24,067 nt of DNA, taken from contig DFSO01000094.1 of the NCBI GenBank assembly GCA_002378665.1, forward strand, positions 75,711 to 99,777, read 5' to 3'. Under the pieces are notes generated by a model. The model made no database searches and was not told where the DNA came from. It saw only the letters and a list, made by a program, of their open reading frames with translations. The position numbers and the translations under genes are program-made. This DNA comes from Loktanella sp. UBA3435. GTDB lineage: Bacteria > Pseudomonadota > Alphaproteobacteria > Rhodobacterales > Rhodobacteraceae. Positions 14,483-21,820 of this stretch are shown one piece after another. Position 1 is the first letter of the stretch. The number at the start of each line of letters is the position of its first letter.

Positions 14483-14844
14483 ATGTCGATCTCGCCCGAC
14501 TCTGTGTCAGACACATAAAGCGGGGCATCTGGGCTGCGGCGGATAATGATGTCGCCGTTTGGCAGGAATTCGGGCGCTTCATAGTTGCGGATATCGTCGA
14601 CCTTAGACATCAGATCCATAAGGGCTGGGCCCATTTGCTCGCCTAACTGGGCCATTGCCGTACCCATTTCTTCGGTGAGACTTTTGAGTTCGCTCATGGT
14701 TGGGCCCATCTCGTCCATCAGCCCTTGTAGCAAAAGCTGTGCTCCCTGCTCCATCAGGCTGAGGCCCTCGTCCATTTCGTCTTGGGCGGCAGCAGGAAGC
14801 GCCATGAGTGAGGCAAATGCGGTGGCGGCGATGATCTGTTTCAT
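14479..14844 (-). CDS. Small methionine-rich periplasmic helical protein, unknown function
   Basis: The 121-residue product has a clear signal peptide (MKQIIAATAFASLMALPAAA, cleavage before QDEMDE). The mature N-terminal two thirds is a long helical, coiled-coil-like region rich in Met, Glu and Leu (MDEGLSLMEQ, GLMDEMGP, LTEEMGTAMAQLGEQMGP, LMDLMSKVD), then a short beta-like tail with NGDIIIRRSPDAPLY. I do not know a named family; close relatives in Rhodobacteraceae are, as I recall, hypothetical or dubiously called AAA+ proteins, and no ATPase motif is present. It might bind copper through its Met residues given the neighbouring copper genes, but this is speculation; a lipid- or protein-binding helix is as likely. 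It is separated from sco by a strong terminator, so it is its own transcript, in a convergent overlap with ppx. Confidence 0.78.
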   Translation of the reverse strand: MKQIIAATAFASLMALPAAAQDEMDEGLSLMEQGAQLLLQGLMDEMGPTMSELKSLTEEMGTAMAQLGEQMGPALMDLMSKVDDIRNYEAPEFLPNGDIIIRRSPDAPLYVSDTESGEIDI

Positions 14845-14886
14845 ATGGTTAATATAGGCACCTTGCCCGCATTTACCAAATCACAA

Positions 14887-14922
14887 AAAAGGGCTGCGCG
14901 GAAAGCACCGTGCAGCCCTTTT
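14887..14922 (-). terminator. Intrinsic terminator of the pcuC-sco transcript (usable in both directions)
   Basis: The arms AAAAGGGCTGC (14887-14897) and GCAGCCCTTTT (14912-14922) pair perfectly. The stem extends inward by a wobble pair and CGG/CCG, giving a 6-base loop. On the minus strand the hairpin begins 1 base after the sco stop and is followed by TTTTTTG, a textbook Rho-independent terminator. On the plus strand the downstream arm ends in TTTTGTT, so it could act that way too. Confidence 0.88.
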
Positions 14923-14923
14923 G

Positions 14924-15520
14924 TTAAAGCGCCAAAAGCCTGCGGATTTTGTCCATCGCGCGGGTCTCACCCTCTTGGTAGCCGATTGGCTCATAAAGCC
15001 GGCCCTTGCTATCGAACAAAAGTACAGAGGCCGAATGGTCCATCGTGTAACCGCCGCCTGCGATCGGCACTTTGCGCGCGTAGATCAGGAAAGACTTGAC
15101 TGCCTTTGCAACCTCTTCTGGTGTTCCCGTCACGCCAACAACGCCGTCCGCCCAAGATACGTAATCGCCTAGCACTTCTGCGGTGTCCCGCTCTGGATCA
15201 ACGGTTACGAAAAAGACGCGCAACTGCTTGCCGTCTTCTTCCTCAAGGATCGCGTTCCAAGTGGCCACATCGCCCAAGGTCGTCGGGCAAACTTCGGGAC
15301 AATGAGTGAAGCCAAAGAAGACCGCCGAGGGCGCACCTTTCAACGTATCCTCGGTAAAGAGCGTACCATCCGTGGCGGTCAGGGCGTAATCGCCCCTCCC
15401 CATTTTATCTGCCATTGTCTCGGTCATCTGGGGCTGGATCACCTTCACCCAAAGCAACCCAGCAACAGCCGCTGCGGCGACGGCAGCAAGTGCGATTTGA
15501 AACGGTTTAGGGCGTGCCAT
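14924..15520 (-). CDS. sco: SCO family copper chaperone for cytochrome c oxidase
   Basis: Sco/SenC proteins are membrane-anchored periplasmic thioredoxin-fold proteins that deliver or reduce copper at the CuA centre of cytochrome oxidase. With the start at MARPKPFQIA the protein is 198 residues: one N-terminal anchor helix (8-28), the copper-binding FTHCPEVCPT with C74 and C78, VDPERD, and H162 in MDHSASV. All three copper ligands are present. The longer open frame upstream runs into the pcuC gene in another frame and has no signal-anchor logic, so it is rejected. The ATG lies 4 bases after the pcuC stop, so the two form an operon, in keeping with their joint role. Confidence 0.94.
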   Translation of the reverse strand: MARPKPFQIALAAVAAAAVAGLLWVKVIQPQMTETMADKMGRGDYALTATDGTLFTEDTLKGAPSAVFFGFTHCPEVCPTTLGDVATWNAILEEEDGKQLRVFFVTVDPERDTAEVLGDYVSWADGVVGVTGTPEEVAKAVKSFLIYARKVPIAGGGYTMDHSASVLLFDSKGRLYEPIGYQEGETRAMDKIRRLLAL

Positions 15521-15524
15521 CCGC

Positions 15525-16046
15525 TTATTCCGATGCTTTGGGCATGCCGTGCATCTGCATGCCGCCCATTTTCGCGTTTGGCGCGCCGACGGGCATATAA
15601 ATGTCGACTTCGCCCGCGATTTCAAATGTCAGGCGCACTTTGATGGTTTCGCCTTCGGCCAAAGGACCCGTGATATCCATGAACATCACATGGTAACCTC
15701 CTGGTTTCAGGTTCACGGTTTCGCCAGCGGGGATTACCAACCCATCAGGCAATTCGCGCATCTTCATCACGTCGCCGTCCATCGCCATTTCGTGGATTTG
15801 AGTGACCATCGAAATGGGCGACACCGCGGAAATCAGGCGGTCATCCACCGCACCATTATTAGAGATATCCAGAAAGCCGCCCGCGACGGGTGCGTTTGGC
15901 AAAGTTGCGCGGGTGAAAGCGCCCGTCAGGCTCAGATCGCCCGCGATCAATTCGACGGCGGCGGGCATTTCCATTGCATGGGACTCAGCCCGTGCAAAGG
16001 TTGAGTAGGCTACAAAAAGCAGCGCCGAGAGAACATAGTTTTTCAT
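15525..16046 (-). CDS. pcuC: Periplasmic copper chaperone PCu(A)C
   Basis: The 173-residue product has a signal peptide (MKNYVLSALLFVAYSTFARA) and a PCu(A)C domain (DUF461). The copper-binding residues are visible: H85 and M87 in IHEMAM, M96 in VMKMRELP, then IPAG, LKPGGYHVMFM with H119 and M121. The C-terminal Met/His-rich tail (KMGGMQMHGMP) is a second copper site as in related PcuC proteins. It passes copper to Sco and the oxidase, especially at low copper. The ATG at 16046 has GGAAA at -10 and gives a proper signal peptide; an ATG six codons earlier would not. A hairpin lies in the leader at 16074-16096. Confidence 0.93.
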   Translation of the reverse strand: MKNYVLSALLFVAYSTFARAESHAMEMPAAVELIAGDLSLTGAFTRATLPNAPVAGGFLDISNNGAVDDRLISAVSPISMVTQIHEMAMDGDVMKMRELPDGLVIPAGETVNLKPGGYHVMFMDITGPLAEGETIKVRLTFEIAGEVDIYMPVGAPNAKMGGMQMHGMPKASE

Positions 16047-16073
16047 TTCATTTCCAACAGTCATTGGGGGCCA

Positions 16074-16096
16074 TTGCGACCAACAAAGGGTCGCAA
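16074..16096 (-). promoter_or_regulatory. Hairpin in the pcuC leader
   Basis: TTGCGACC (16074-16081) and GGTCGCAA (16089-16096) form a perfect 8-bp stem with the 7-base loop AACAAAG. It lies 28 bases upstream of the pcuC ATG on the minus strand and 33 bases after the stop of the Cys/His protein gene. No T-run follows on the minus strand, so a leader element or a processed 3' end is more likely than a terminator. Confidence 0.45.
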
Positions 16097-16128
16097 GCCA
16101 GATTTATTTAATATTACAAGACGTTAAG

Positions 16129-16485
16129 TCAGGCGACTGTTGGGGGGCCGCGCGCAAGTCTCTGGCTGTCTTGACGTTGTTCGCCCATCTCAAGTGCTGC
16201 GAATGTCAGCAGCAAAGGATCAGGTGTCAGCGTCCAAACCTTGCCCGAAGGCGCGATAACATCGGCCTGCGCAATGGTGTTACAAAACGGGCAGTGTTCC
16301 ACGTGGTCATGGGTTGGCCCATCTTCACAGAGGTCGTCCAAGGTGCCGCCAATTGCAAGAAACGCGGCAACCTCGGCTTGGTCCATATCAGCAGGCGCCA
16401 TGCGTACCGAAGAACCGATAGACGTCACGGCCATCAGCAAAGCCGCGATGACAATCATCAACCGATATGAAAGCGATTTGAACAT
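16129..16485 (-). CDS. Small membrane-anchored Cys/His protein (DUF2946-like), copper-gene neighbour
   Basis: The 118-residue product starting at MFKSLSYRLM has one N-terminal signal or anchor helix (8-24), then a periplasmic region with GGTLDDLCED and the cluster THDHVEHCPFC (H59, H61, H64, C65, C68, plus C53). This Cys/His cluster is what is seen in DUF2946-type proteins that sit beside copper chaperone genes in alphaproteobacteria, and it could bind copper. Its position just ahead of pcuC-sco supports a copper role; biochemical function is unknown. The start is set by a TATAAT box 6 bases before the ATG, which suggests a leaderless mRNA; an open frame 10 codons longer would begin upstream of that promoter. 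Confidence 0.78.
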   Translation of the reverse strand: MFKSLSYRLMIVIAALLMAVTSIGSSVRMAPADMDQAEVAAFLAIGGTLDDLCEDGPTHDHVEHCPFCNTIAQADVIAPSGKVWTLTPDPLLLTFAALEMGEQRQDSQRLARGPPTVA

Positions 16486-16520
16486 AGCTAAATTATACCG
16501 CCGCGCCCGACACAAAGGAA
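16486..16520 (-). promoter_or_regulatory. Promoter giving a probably leaderless mRNA for the Cys/His protein
   Basis: On the minus strand a perfect TATAAT (16497-16492) is followed by six bases and then the ATG at 16485, so transcription would start at or within a base or two of the start codon. The -35 position reads TTCCTT (16520-16515), a poor match. There is no Shine-Dalgarno at normal spacing, which agrees with leaderless translation. Confidence 0.5.
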
Positions 16521-16530
16521 AGGGGCTGCG

Positions 16531-17553
16531 TCAAAGTGGCAGATCGATCACTACAGGGAAGTGATCGGAGGCCAGCAAAAGGGCCTCGCGCAGGGGGATA
16601 TTTTCGTAGCATTCGGGGTTATCAAAGGGATGCCAAATCTGCCAATGCGGCCCCAGATCACGTAAGATTGGCGAGACCATGATATAGTCGAGCAATGCGT
16701 TCCGATAAGGCTCGTCACGGCGCTTGAAACGCGAGGTTGTGGGCATCGCCCCCATTCGACGTCCGAGAGCAATCCGCGCGTGGGGATCAAACAGCCGCAA
16801 GGCCTCGTCCTCGCCCAGCACAATCTCGACACTCGAACGACCAAACAGATTTTCGTATTCATCTAGACCCGGACCGTCATTGAAATCACCCATCACGATC
16901 AAGTCTTCGCCTCGCTGCAAATGCCCGTCAACGCGTTGGCGCAACCAGATACATTGCGCGAGCTGTTTGCGCCGGTTCTCGATCGAAATGCGGGTGGCTT
17001 CAGCGTCGCTATCGGCCCCATGGGGGGCCTTTGATTTCGCATGAACCCCAATAAGATGAAGCACTTGGCCAGTTTTTGTCGTCACCGCGACCTCTAGGGG
17101 TGGCTTGGACCATGTGATTACATCTGGGGTCGCGTCGATATCAAGATCGAGCTTGAAGGCCCCGTCAAATCGTGGCGCGTCGCGGCTGCCTTTCTTGCCG
17201 ACGGGGTCGCCCAATGGTGCGTGTTTGGCATCCATCAGATCAGGATCGTAGAGAAATGCAATCTCTTGCTGGGTCTCGTTATCAAAGCCGATGATCGCCT
17301 TGCGCGCGCGGAGGTTGAAGGTCTTGGCGAAAGTCTCCAACGCCACTGTCCCGTCGCGGTGGCGGCTGGTGTCCGGGGCTTCGACAATCATAACCGCGTC
17401 CAAATCCATCGTCTGAAAAACAGTTCCAAGTGCCGCCGTTTGCTGCGCCTTCGTCACGCTCCAACGGCTAGACCAGGTACCATCATTGATCAGACGGCCC
17501 GCATCGTCAAACAGGGTGTTGAACCATTCGACGTTGTAGGTGGCCAATTTCAT
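16531..17553 (-). CDS. Endonuclease/exonuclease/phosphatase family protein
   Basis: The 340-residue protein has the metal-dependent EEP fold: MKLATYNVEWF with N7, E58 in VMIVEAP, H171 in GVHAKSK, D223 and N225 in MGDFNDGPG, and the terminal SDHFPV with D330 and H331. All the catalytic residues are present, so an active phosphodiesterase or phosphatase is expected; the substrate (DNA, RNA, lipid or inositol phosphate) cannot be told. No signal peptide, so probably cytoplasmic. The start at MKLATYNVEW overlaps the stop of the upstream TerB-DnaJ gene in an ATGA, so the two are translationally coupled. Confidence 0.9.
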   Translation of the reverse strand: MKLATYNVEWFNTLFDDAGRLINDGTWSSRWSVTKAQQTAALGTVFQTMDLDAVMIVEAPDTSRHRDGTVALETFAKTFNLRARKAIIGFDNETQQEIAFLYDPDLMDAKHAPLGDPVGKKGSRDAPRFDGAFKLDLDIDATPDVITWSKPPLEVAVTTKTGQVLHLIGVHAKSKAPHGADSDAEATRISIENRRKQLAQCIWLRQRVDGHLQRGEDLIVMGDFNDGPGLDEYENLFGRSSVEIVLGEDEALRLFDPHARIALGRRMGAMPTTSRFKRRDEPYRNALLDYIMVSPILRDLGPHWQIWHPFDNPECYENIPLREALLLASDHFPVVIDLPL

Positions 17554-18230
17554 GAGCGGCTTTCTTGGATGTCTTCCCATGCGCGGTTGATCGCGATCAT
17601 GCGTTTCTCGGCAAGCTTCACGGCCTCTTCAGGCACGCCGCGTGCCATCATGCGGTCTGGATGGGTGTTGCGGACAAGATCGCGCCACGCGGATTTAATC
17701 TGATCCATCGGCATATCCGGCTCAACGCCCAGAACGTCGTAGGGATCACGGTCGGCATCGGTCACAAACTGCGCGCGGATACGGCCAAAGCGGCGGGTAT
17801 CAAAGCCCCAAATTTCAGCAACACGGCGCAGGAACTCATCCTCGTTTGGATGATATTCGCCGTCGGCCAAGGCGATGTGAAACAGCCCTTCCATCAGGTC
17901 GCAAAGCGGTGCTGTATCGCCGTCATACATCGCGCCAATGCGCTGCGCGTAATCTTCAAAACCTGCGATATCTTGGCGGGCAAGGTTAAAGACGCGGGCG
18001 GCGTTGGCCTCCTCGGTGCGCGGAATGTGGAATACCTCGCGGAAGGCGGTCACCTCGTCGCGGGTCACTTCGCCGTCGGCTTTGGCCATCTTGGCACCCA
18101 ACGCAATCACCGCAATTGTAAACGCAACAGAGCGGTCTAGCGGCGTGCGCAATTTTTCAAAAACCGCAGAAAGCCCCTCGCCTTTGGCCAAGGCAGAGAT
18201 CGCGTCAGATATGCGGGTCCAGATTGACAT
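17550..18230 (-). CDS. TerB-domain and J-domain protein (DjlA-like)
   Basis: The 226-residue protein combines an all-helical TerB domain (about 35-150, with KMAKADGEVTRDEV and a second LADGEYHPNEDEFL acidic motif) and a C-terminal J-domain (about 163-226) with DPYDVLGVEPDMP and HPD at 190-192. The intact HPD motif means it can probably stimulate a DnaK-type ATPase. DjlA of E. coli has the same order but with an N-terminal membrane helix, which is absent here, so this one is likely soluble. The acidic TerB repeats may bind metal ions. Its partner gene downstream is an EEP phosphodiesterase coupled by ATGA, a pairing I believe is common in Rhodobacteraceae. Confidence 0.92.
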   Translation of the reverse strand: MSIWTRISDAISALAKGEGLSAVFEKLRTPLDRSVAFTIAVIALGAKMAKADGEVTRDEVTAFREVFHIPRTEEANAARVFNLARQDIAGFEDYAQRIGAMYDGDTAPLCDLMEGLFHIALADGEYHPNEDEFLRRVAEIWGFDTRRFGRIRAQFVTDADRDPYDVLGVEPDMPMDQIKSAWRDLVRNTHPDRMMARGVPEEAVKLAEKRMIAINRAWEDIQESRS

Positions 18231-18246
18231 GGATTTACCTTAACCG

Positions 18247-18271
18247 AAAAACAAGGGCTCCGTCAGAGCCG
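18247..18271 (-). terminator. Intrinsic terminator of the VOC-GNAT operon
   Basis: On the minus strand GGCTC, a 5-base loop and GAGCC (18270-18256) form the hairpin, followed by CTTGTTTTT, a U-rich tract. The GNAT stop codon (18265-18263) lies in the loop. The A-run before the left arm can pair with the T-run, lengthening the stem around a short bulge. Confidence 0.75.
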
Positions 18272-18736
18272 TTTTTGCATCAACACCAGATCGATCCAGC
18301 GCCCGAACTTGAACCCCACCTCGGGCAGAACCGCAAGGGTGGTAAAGCCGCATTTGATATGAAAGTCGACCGCCTTAGGGTTTTCGGCGCTAATGCCCGC
18401 GTGCATCATATGCATCCCCGCCGCTTTTGCATCGTCACAAAGGACGGCCATCAAGGCGCGGCCTACGCCAGTGCCCTGCGCCACCTTTGTCAACATAACC
18501 GTATGTTCAACGCTAAAGCGGTAGCCCTCGCCGCCCCGAAACGGAAAGTAGCGGGCGAAACCTTGCACGGTGTTTTCGGTCTCATAGACATAACAAGGCG
18601 TTGCGTCGTTTATGACGTTGGCGACTTCGGCCTCGGTTTTCTCCACAGGATTAAACGTGATCGTGGTTTCGCGGATTGCGTGGTTCCAGATTGCCACGAT
18701 CGCAGGGGCATCATTTGGTGTTGCACGGCGGATCAA
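18263..18736 (-). CDS. GNAT family N-acetyltransferase (phosphinothricin-acetyltransferase-like)
   Basis: The 157-residue protein is a single GNAT fold: MIRRATPNDAPAIVAIWNHAI, TITFNPVEKTEAEV, a YVYETENTVQGFARYFPFR strand pair, and the acetyl-CoA loop region around KVAQGTGVGRALM (Q/R-x-x-G-x-G/A pattern). The later NPKAVDFHIKCGF, VGFKFGRWIDLVLMQK block is that of the Pat/YwnH/MnaT group, which acetylates methionine sulfone/sulfoximine or similar small amines. Start codon TTG overlaps the stop of the upstream VOC gene (TTGA), and no ATG is available, so coupling is likely. The substrate is not known. Confidence 0.9.
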   Translation of the reverse strand: MIRRATPNDAPAIVAIWNHAIRETTITFNPVEKTEAEVANVINDATPCYVYETENTVQGFARYFPFRGGEGYRFSVEHTVMLTKVAQGTGVGRALMAVLCDDAKAAGMHMMHAGISAENPKAVDFHIKCGFTTLAVLPEVGFKFGRWIDLVLMQKRL

Positions 18737-19323
18737 ATGGTGACCTCACCGTTGGGCGTTTGAAACGACGCCACAAAGCGAACCCTATCCGCGGGTAAGA
18801 AATTGACCATCGAACCCCTTATTTTGCAACATTTTGTTAACATTTGCGCCTCGGGATGATGGACCTCCCACTTGAGCAAACGGCACCCACTGTCGGGGAG
18901 TTTCATTGCAGGATGTGCCGCCATGTCATCCCAATTTATCAAAGTCGGATAGCCGCCTTGCATCGGCAAAGACCCATCCGTCGGCACGGTAATTTGCCAG
19001 TGAAGATCACCCCGCGACATTGCAATTGCAGGGCCCGCGATATCGGTTTCAAGATCGTCCGCCCGACAAATCCAATTGCCCCAACGCGGAACCTGAGGCG
19101 CATTGTCGAGATCAAACCAACGCGGCCCGTCAACTTGCGCAATGGGATCAGGTGCGATCACCTCAAGGTAAAGGCCGTCAGCTAATCCCAGCAAGCGGTT
19201 ATGCGTGCCAAAGCGCGGATGCTGCCCGCCCGCCAAAAGCGGAACGCCAAGTACTTCTGAAAGCCAAGCCGCCCCACGATCCAGATCGGCGCAAACAACC
19301 GCGATATGGTCTAGCTCGAACAT
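18733..19323 (-). CDS. Glyoxalase-like (VOC superfamily) domain protein
   Basis: The 196-residue product starts at MFELDHIAVVCADLD, the usual first strand of a vicinal-oxygen-chelate module with the metal-binding His (H6), followed by GAAWLSEVLG, THNRLLGLADGLYLEVIA with a candidate metal-ligand Glu, and a second half with GDLHWQITVPTDG. It best fits the 'glyoxalase-like domain' family (PF13468-type), whose substrates are largely unknown. The open frame extends 31 codons upstream but has no family similarity, and the ATG at 19323 has a good AGGAAGG Shine-Dalgarno, so that start is chosen. First gene of a two-gene operon with the acetyltransferase. Confidence 0.85.
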   Translation of the reverse strand: MFELDHIAVVCADLDRGAAWLSEVLGVPLLAGGQHPRFGTHNRLLGLADGLYLEVIAPDPIAQVDGPRWFDLDNAPQVPRWGNWICRADDLETDIAGPAIAMSRGDLHWQITVPTDGSLPMQGGYPTLINWDDMAAHPAMKLPDSGCRLLKWEVHHPEAQMLTKCCKIRGSMVNFLPADRVRFVASFQTPNGEVTI

Positions 19324-19440
19324 TCCAGCACCCTTCCTGTGCCTTTTCAATCTCACGACAACGAAAACCTGTTTTACATCTTGATGCAAGACACACTGGC
19401 CCCATGCCAAACACAACCAGAGTAGTCAGGATTAAAAACC

Positions 19441-19668
19441 ATAGGCAATCGATCGTCGCTTGACCGCGTTTTCCGCCATGATGCACGTGGCGGAATCTTG
19501 TTGATGCTCTCTGCAATCGCGACCCTCTTGGAGGCCAATTCGTCGCTTTCGGGCGTTTATGAAAACGTATTGTCGTCCGATTTCGCGGTGACGCTCAATG
19601 GTGTAGGCCTCCAGAAACCGCCGATCGTGTGGATGAACGACGGCCTGATGGCGATATCTGATCTGCTA
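19441..19668 (+). pseudogene. nhaA: Remnant of an NhaA Na+/H+ antiporter gene (N-terminal part only)
   Basis: In the 370-base gap between the VOC and mutase genes, one plus-strand frame translates to a run that aligns with the first 65-70 residues of NhaA: LDRVFRHDARGGILLMLSAI, then ATLLEANSSLSGVYENVLSS, then FAVTLNGVGLQKPPIVW and MNDGLMAI. Compare E. coli NhaA GGIILIIAA...ANSG...LLWINDALMAVFFLLVG, recalled from memory. Similarity fades after 19656 (an LL remains in SDLLAP), and the mutase 3' end begins at 19694, so the other roughly 80 percent is missing. No in-frame start exists between the stop at 19423-19425 and TTG/ATG codons at 19498-19504, which lie inside the conserved part. I conclude a deleted antiporter gene, not a functional peptide. 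The rest of the gap (19324-19440) shows nothing definable. Confidence 0.8.
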
Positions 19669-19693
19669 GCCCCCCAGCAACGCCCGCGAGCCA

Positions 19694-21820
19694 CTAAGCC
19701 CGCGCTTTTCGGATCAGCGCTAGGATATCCTCGGCCGCTTTGGGGATATTCGTGCCTGGTCCGAAAATTGCTTTGACGCCTGCGTCGTACAGGAACTTGT
19801 AATCCTGCTGTGGGATCACACCGCCGCAGATCACCAGAATATCTTCGGCCCCTGCCTCGTTAAGCGCCTTGATCAATTGCGGTGCGAGGGTTTTATGCCC
19901 TGCCGCTTGGGATGAGATCCCGATCACATGCACGTCGTTGTCAATCGCGTCTTGGGCGGCTTCAGCAGGCGTCTGGAACAACGGGCCCACATCCACGTCA
20001 AAGCCGATGTCGGCGAAGGCCGTGGCGATGACTTTCGCCCCGCGATCATGCCCGTCTTGGCCCATCTTCACCACAAGCATACGGGGACGGCGGCCTTCTT
20101 CAGTCGCGAAATCCTCAACCGATTTCTGGATCGCAGCAAAGCCTGCGTCGCCCTCATAGGCGGCACCGTAGACCCCTGCGAGGGTTTTGACCTCGGCGCG
20201 GTGACGGCCGAATTCCTCTTCCATTGCCATGCTGATTTCTCCCACTGTGGCGCGGTGGCGTGCGGCCTCGACTGCCGCTTCGAGCAAGTTACCGCCCACC
20301 CGTGCGCGGCGCGTGATCTCAGCCAAGGCTGCATCGCATTTGGCCTGATCACGGGTCGCGCGGGTTTTCTCGATCCGCGCGATTTGGGACAGGCGCACGG
20401 CACCATTGTCGATATCGCGAATATCAATCGGGTCCTCATTATCCTTGCGGTATTTGTTCACGCCGACGATCACCTCAGTGCCACGGTCGATCATAGCCTG
20501 ACGGGTCGCGGCGGATTCTTCGATCCGTAGTTTGGGCATACCTGAGGCCACAGCCTTGGTCATGCCGCCGAGTTCCTCGACCTCTTCGATAATCGCCCAC
20601 GCCTTTTCAGCGAGTTCATTGGTCAGGCTTTCGACGTAGTAAGAGCCCGCGAGCGGATCGACAACATTGGTCACGCCAGTTTCCTCTTGCAAGATCAACT
20701 GGGTGTTGCGCGCGATGCGGCTAGAGAAATCCGTCGGCAAGGCAATCGCCTCATCAAGCGCATTGGTGTGCAGCGATTGCGTACCGCCAAGCACCGCAGA
20801 CATCGCCTCATAGGCGGTACGGATCACGTTGTTGTAGGGGTCTTGCTCTTGTAAGCTGACGCCCGATGTCTGGCAATGGGTGCGCAGCATGGAGGATTTT
20901 TCGTCCTTCGGCTCGAACTCTGCCATGATCTTGGACCAGAGCAGACGCGCAGCACGCAGTTTGGCGGCCTCCATGAAGAAGTTCATGCCAATGGCGAAAA
21001 AGAACGACAAGCGCGGCGCGAATGCGTCAACGTCCATGCCAGCGGCAATCGCCGTGCGCACGTATTCGCGACCATCTGCGAGAGTGAAGGCGAGTTCCTG
21101 CACAAGGTTCGCGCCCGCCTCTTGCATGTGGTAGCCCGAGATCGAGATCGAGTTGAATTTCGGCATATGCTCGGACGTATAGCCGATGATATCAGCGATG
21201 ATCCGCATCGATGGTTCGGGCGGATAGACGTAGGTGTTACGGACCATAAACTCTTTCAGAATGTCGTTCTGAATGGTGCCTGCGAGCAGAGATTTATCGT
21301 GTCCCTGCTCTTCACCCGTCACGATGAAGCTGGCGAGGATCGGGATCACCGCACCGTTCATCGTCATCGAAACAGAGACCTTATCGAGCGGGATGCCGTC
21401 AAAGAGGATCTTCATGTCCTCGACGCTGTCAATCGCCACGCCAGCCTTGCCAACGTCACCTTCTACACGGGGGTGATCGCTGTCATAGCCACGGTGGGTC
21501 GCGAGGTCAAAGGCGACGGAAACGCCCTGCTGACCACCAGCCAAAGCCGCACGGTAAAAGGCATTCGATTCCTCAGCTGTCGAAAAGCCCGCGTATTGGC
21601 GGATCGTCCAAGGGCGCCCCGCATACATCGTCGCTTTCACGCCGCGCGTGAACGGCGCCTTACCCGGAATACCGCCCATATGTGGCAGGCCGTCGGTATC
21701 GTCCGAGGTATAAAGCGGCTTGACCGCGATGCCCTCGAGCGTATTCCACGTCAGCGCGTCCAGTGGCTTGCCGCGCATTTCCTTTGCGGCAATTTTTGAC
21801 CATTCGTCATTCTGTCCCAT
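19694..21820 (-). CDS. scpA: Methylmalonyl-CoA mutase (adenosylcobalamin-dependent)
   Basis: The 708-residue enzyme converts (R)-methylmalonyl-CoA to succinyl-CoA, the last step of propionyl-CoA assimilation and of the ethylmalonyl-CoA pathway. The N-terminal substrate barrel shows KPLYTSDD, GVKATMYAGRPWTIRQYAGF, SVSMTMNGAVIPILASF and DPLAGSYYVE; the C-terminal cobalamin domain has the DxHxxG base-off motif D589-G-H591-D-R-G594 in KMGQDGHDRGAK, plus VIGISSQAAGHKTL and VICGGVIPQQD. It is a full-length, single-subunit mutase (ScpA/McmA-type; E. coli Sbm is the same length class). ATG is preceded by GGAG at 8 bases. Same strand as pccA, with a small divergent gene (DUF4174) in between, so it probably has its own promoter. 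Confidence 0.97.
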   Translation of the reverse strand: MGQNDEWSKIAAKEMRGKPLDALTWNTLEGIAVKPLYTSDDTDGLPHMGGIPGKAPFTRGVKATMYAGRPWTIRQYAGFSTAEESNAFYRAALAGGQQGVSVAFDLATHRGYDSDHPRVEGDVGKAGVAIDSVEDMKILFDGIPLDKVSVSMTMNGAVIPILASFIVTGEEQGHDKSLLAGTIQNDILKEFMVRNTYVYPPEPSMRIIADIIGYTSEHMPKFNSISISGYHMQEAGANLVQELAFTLADGREYVRTAIAAGMDVDAFAPRLSFFFAIGMNFFMEAAKLRAARLLWSKIMAEFEPKDEKSSMLRTHCQTSGVSLQEQDPYNNVIRTAYEAMSAVLGGTQSLHTNALDEAIALPTDFSSRIARNTQLILQEETGVTNVVDPLAGSYYVESLTNELAEKAWAIIEEVEELGGMTKAVASGMPKLRIEESAATRQAMIDRGTEVIVGVNKYRKDNEDPIDIRDIDNGAVRLSQIARIEKTRATRDQAKCDAALAEITRRARVGGNLLEAAVEAARHRATVGEISMAMEEEFGRHRAEVKTLAGVYGAAYEGDAGFAAIQKSVEDFATEEGRRPRMLVVKMGQDGHDRGAKVIATAFADIGFDVDVGPLFQTPAEAAQDAIDNDVHVIGISSQAAGHKTLAPQLIKALNEAGAEDILVICGGVIPQQDYKFLYDAGVKAIFGPGTNIPKAAEDILALIRKARA

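Noticed and set aside
19471..19495. Perfect 8-bp inverted repeat TTCCGCCA / TGGCGGAA with a 9-base loop
   Set aside because: It lies inside the conserved coding frame of the nhaA remnant, so it is more likely a coincidence of codons than a terminator or operator.
19498..19776. Open frame of 92 codons starting with TTG
   Set aside because: Its first half is the nhaA remnant and its second half runs antisense through the end of the mutase gene; no start signal and no family match for the whole.
20876..21799. Long open frame of 307 codons opposite the mutase gene
   Set aside because: Antisense shadow of a highly conserved enzyme; composition is His/Arg-rich, typical of such shadows, and no motif is visible.
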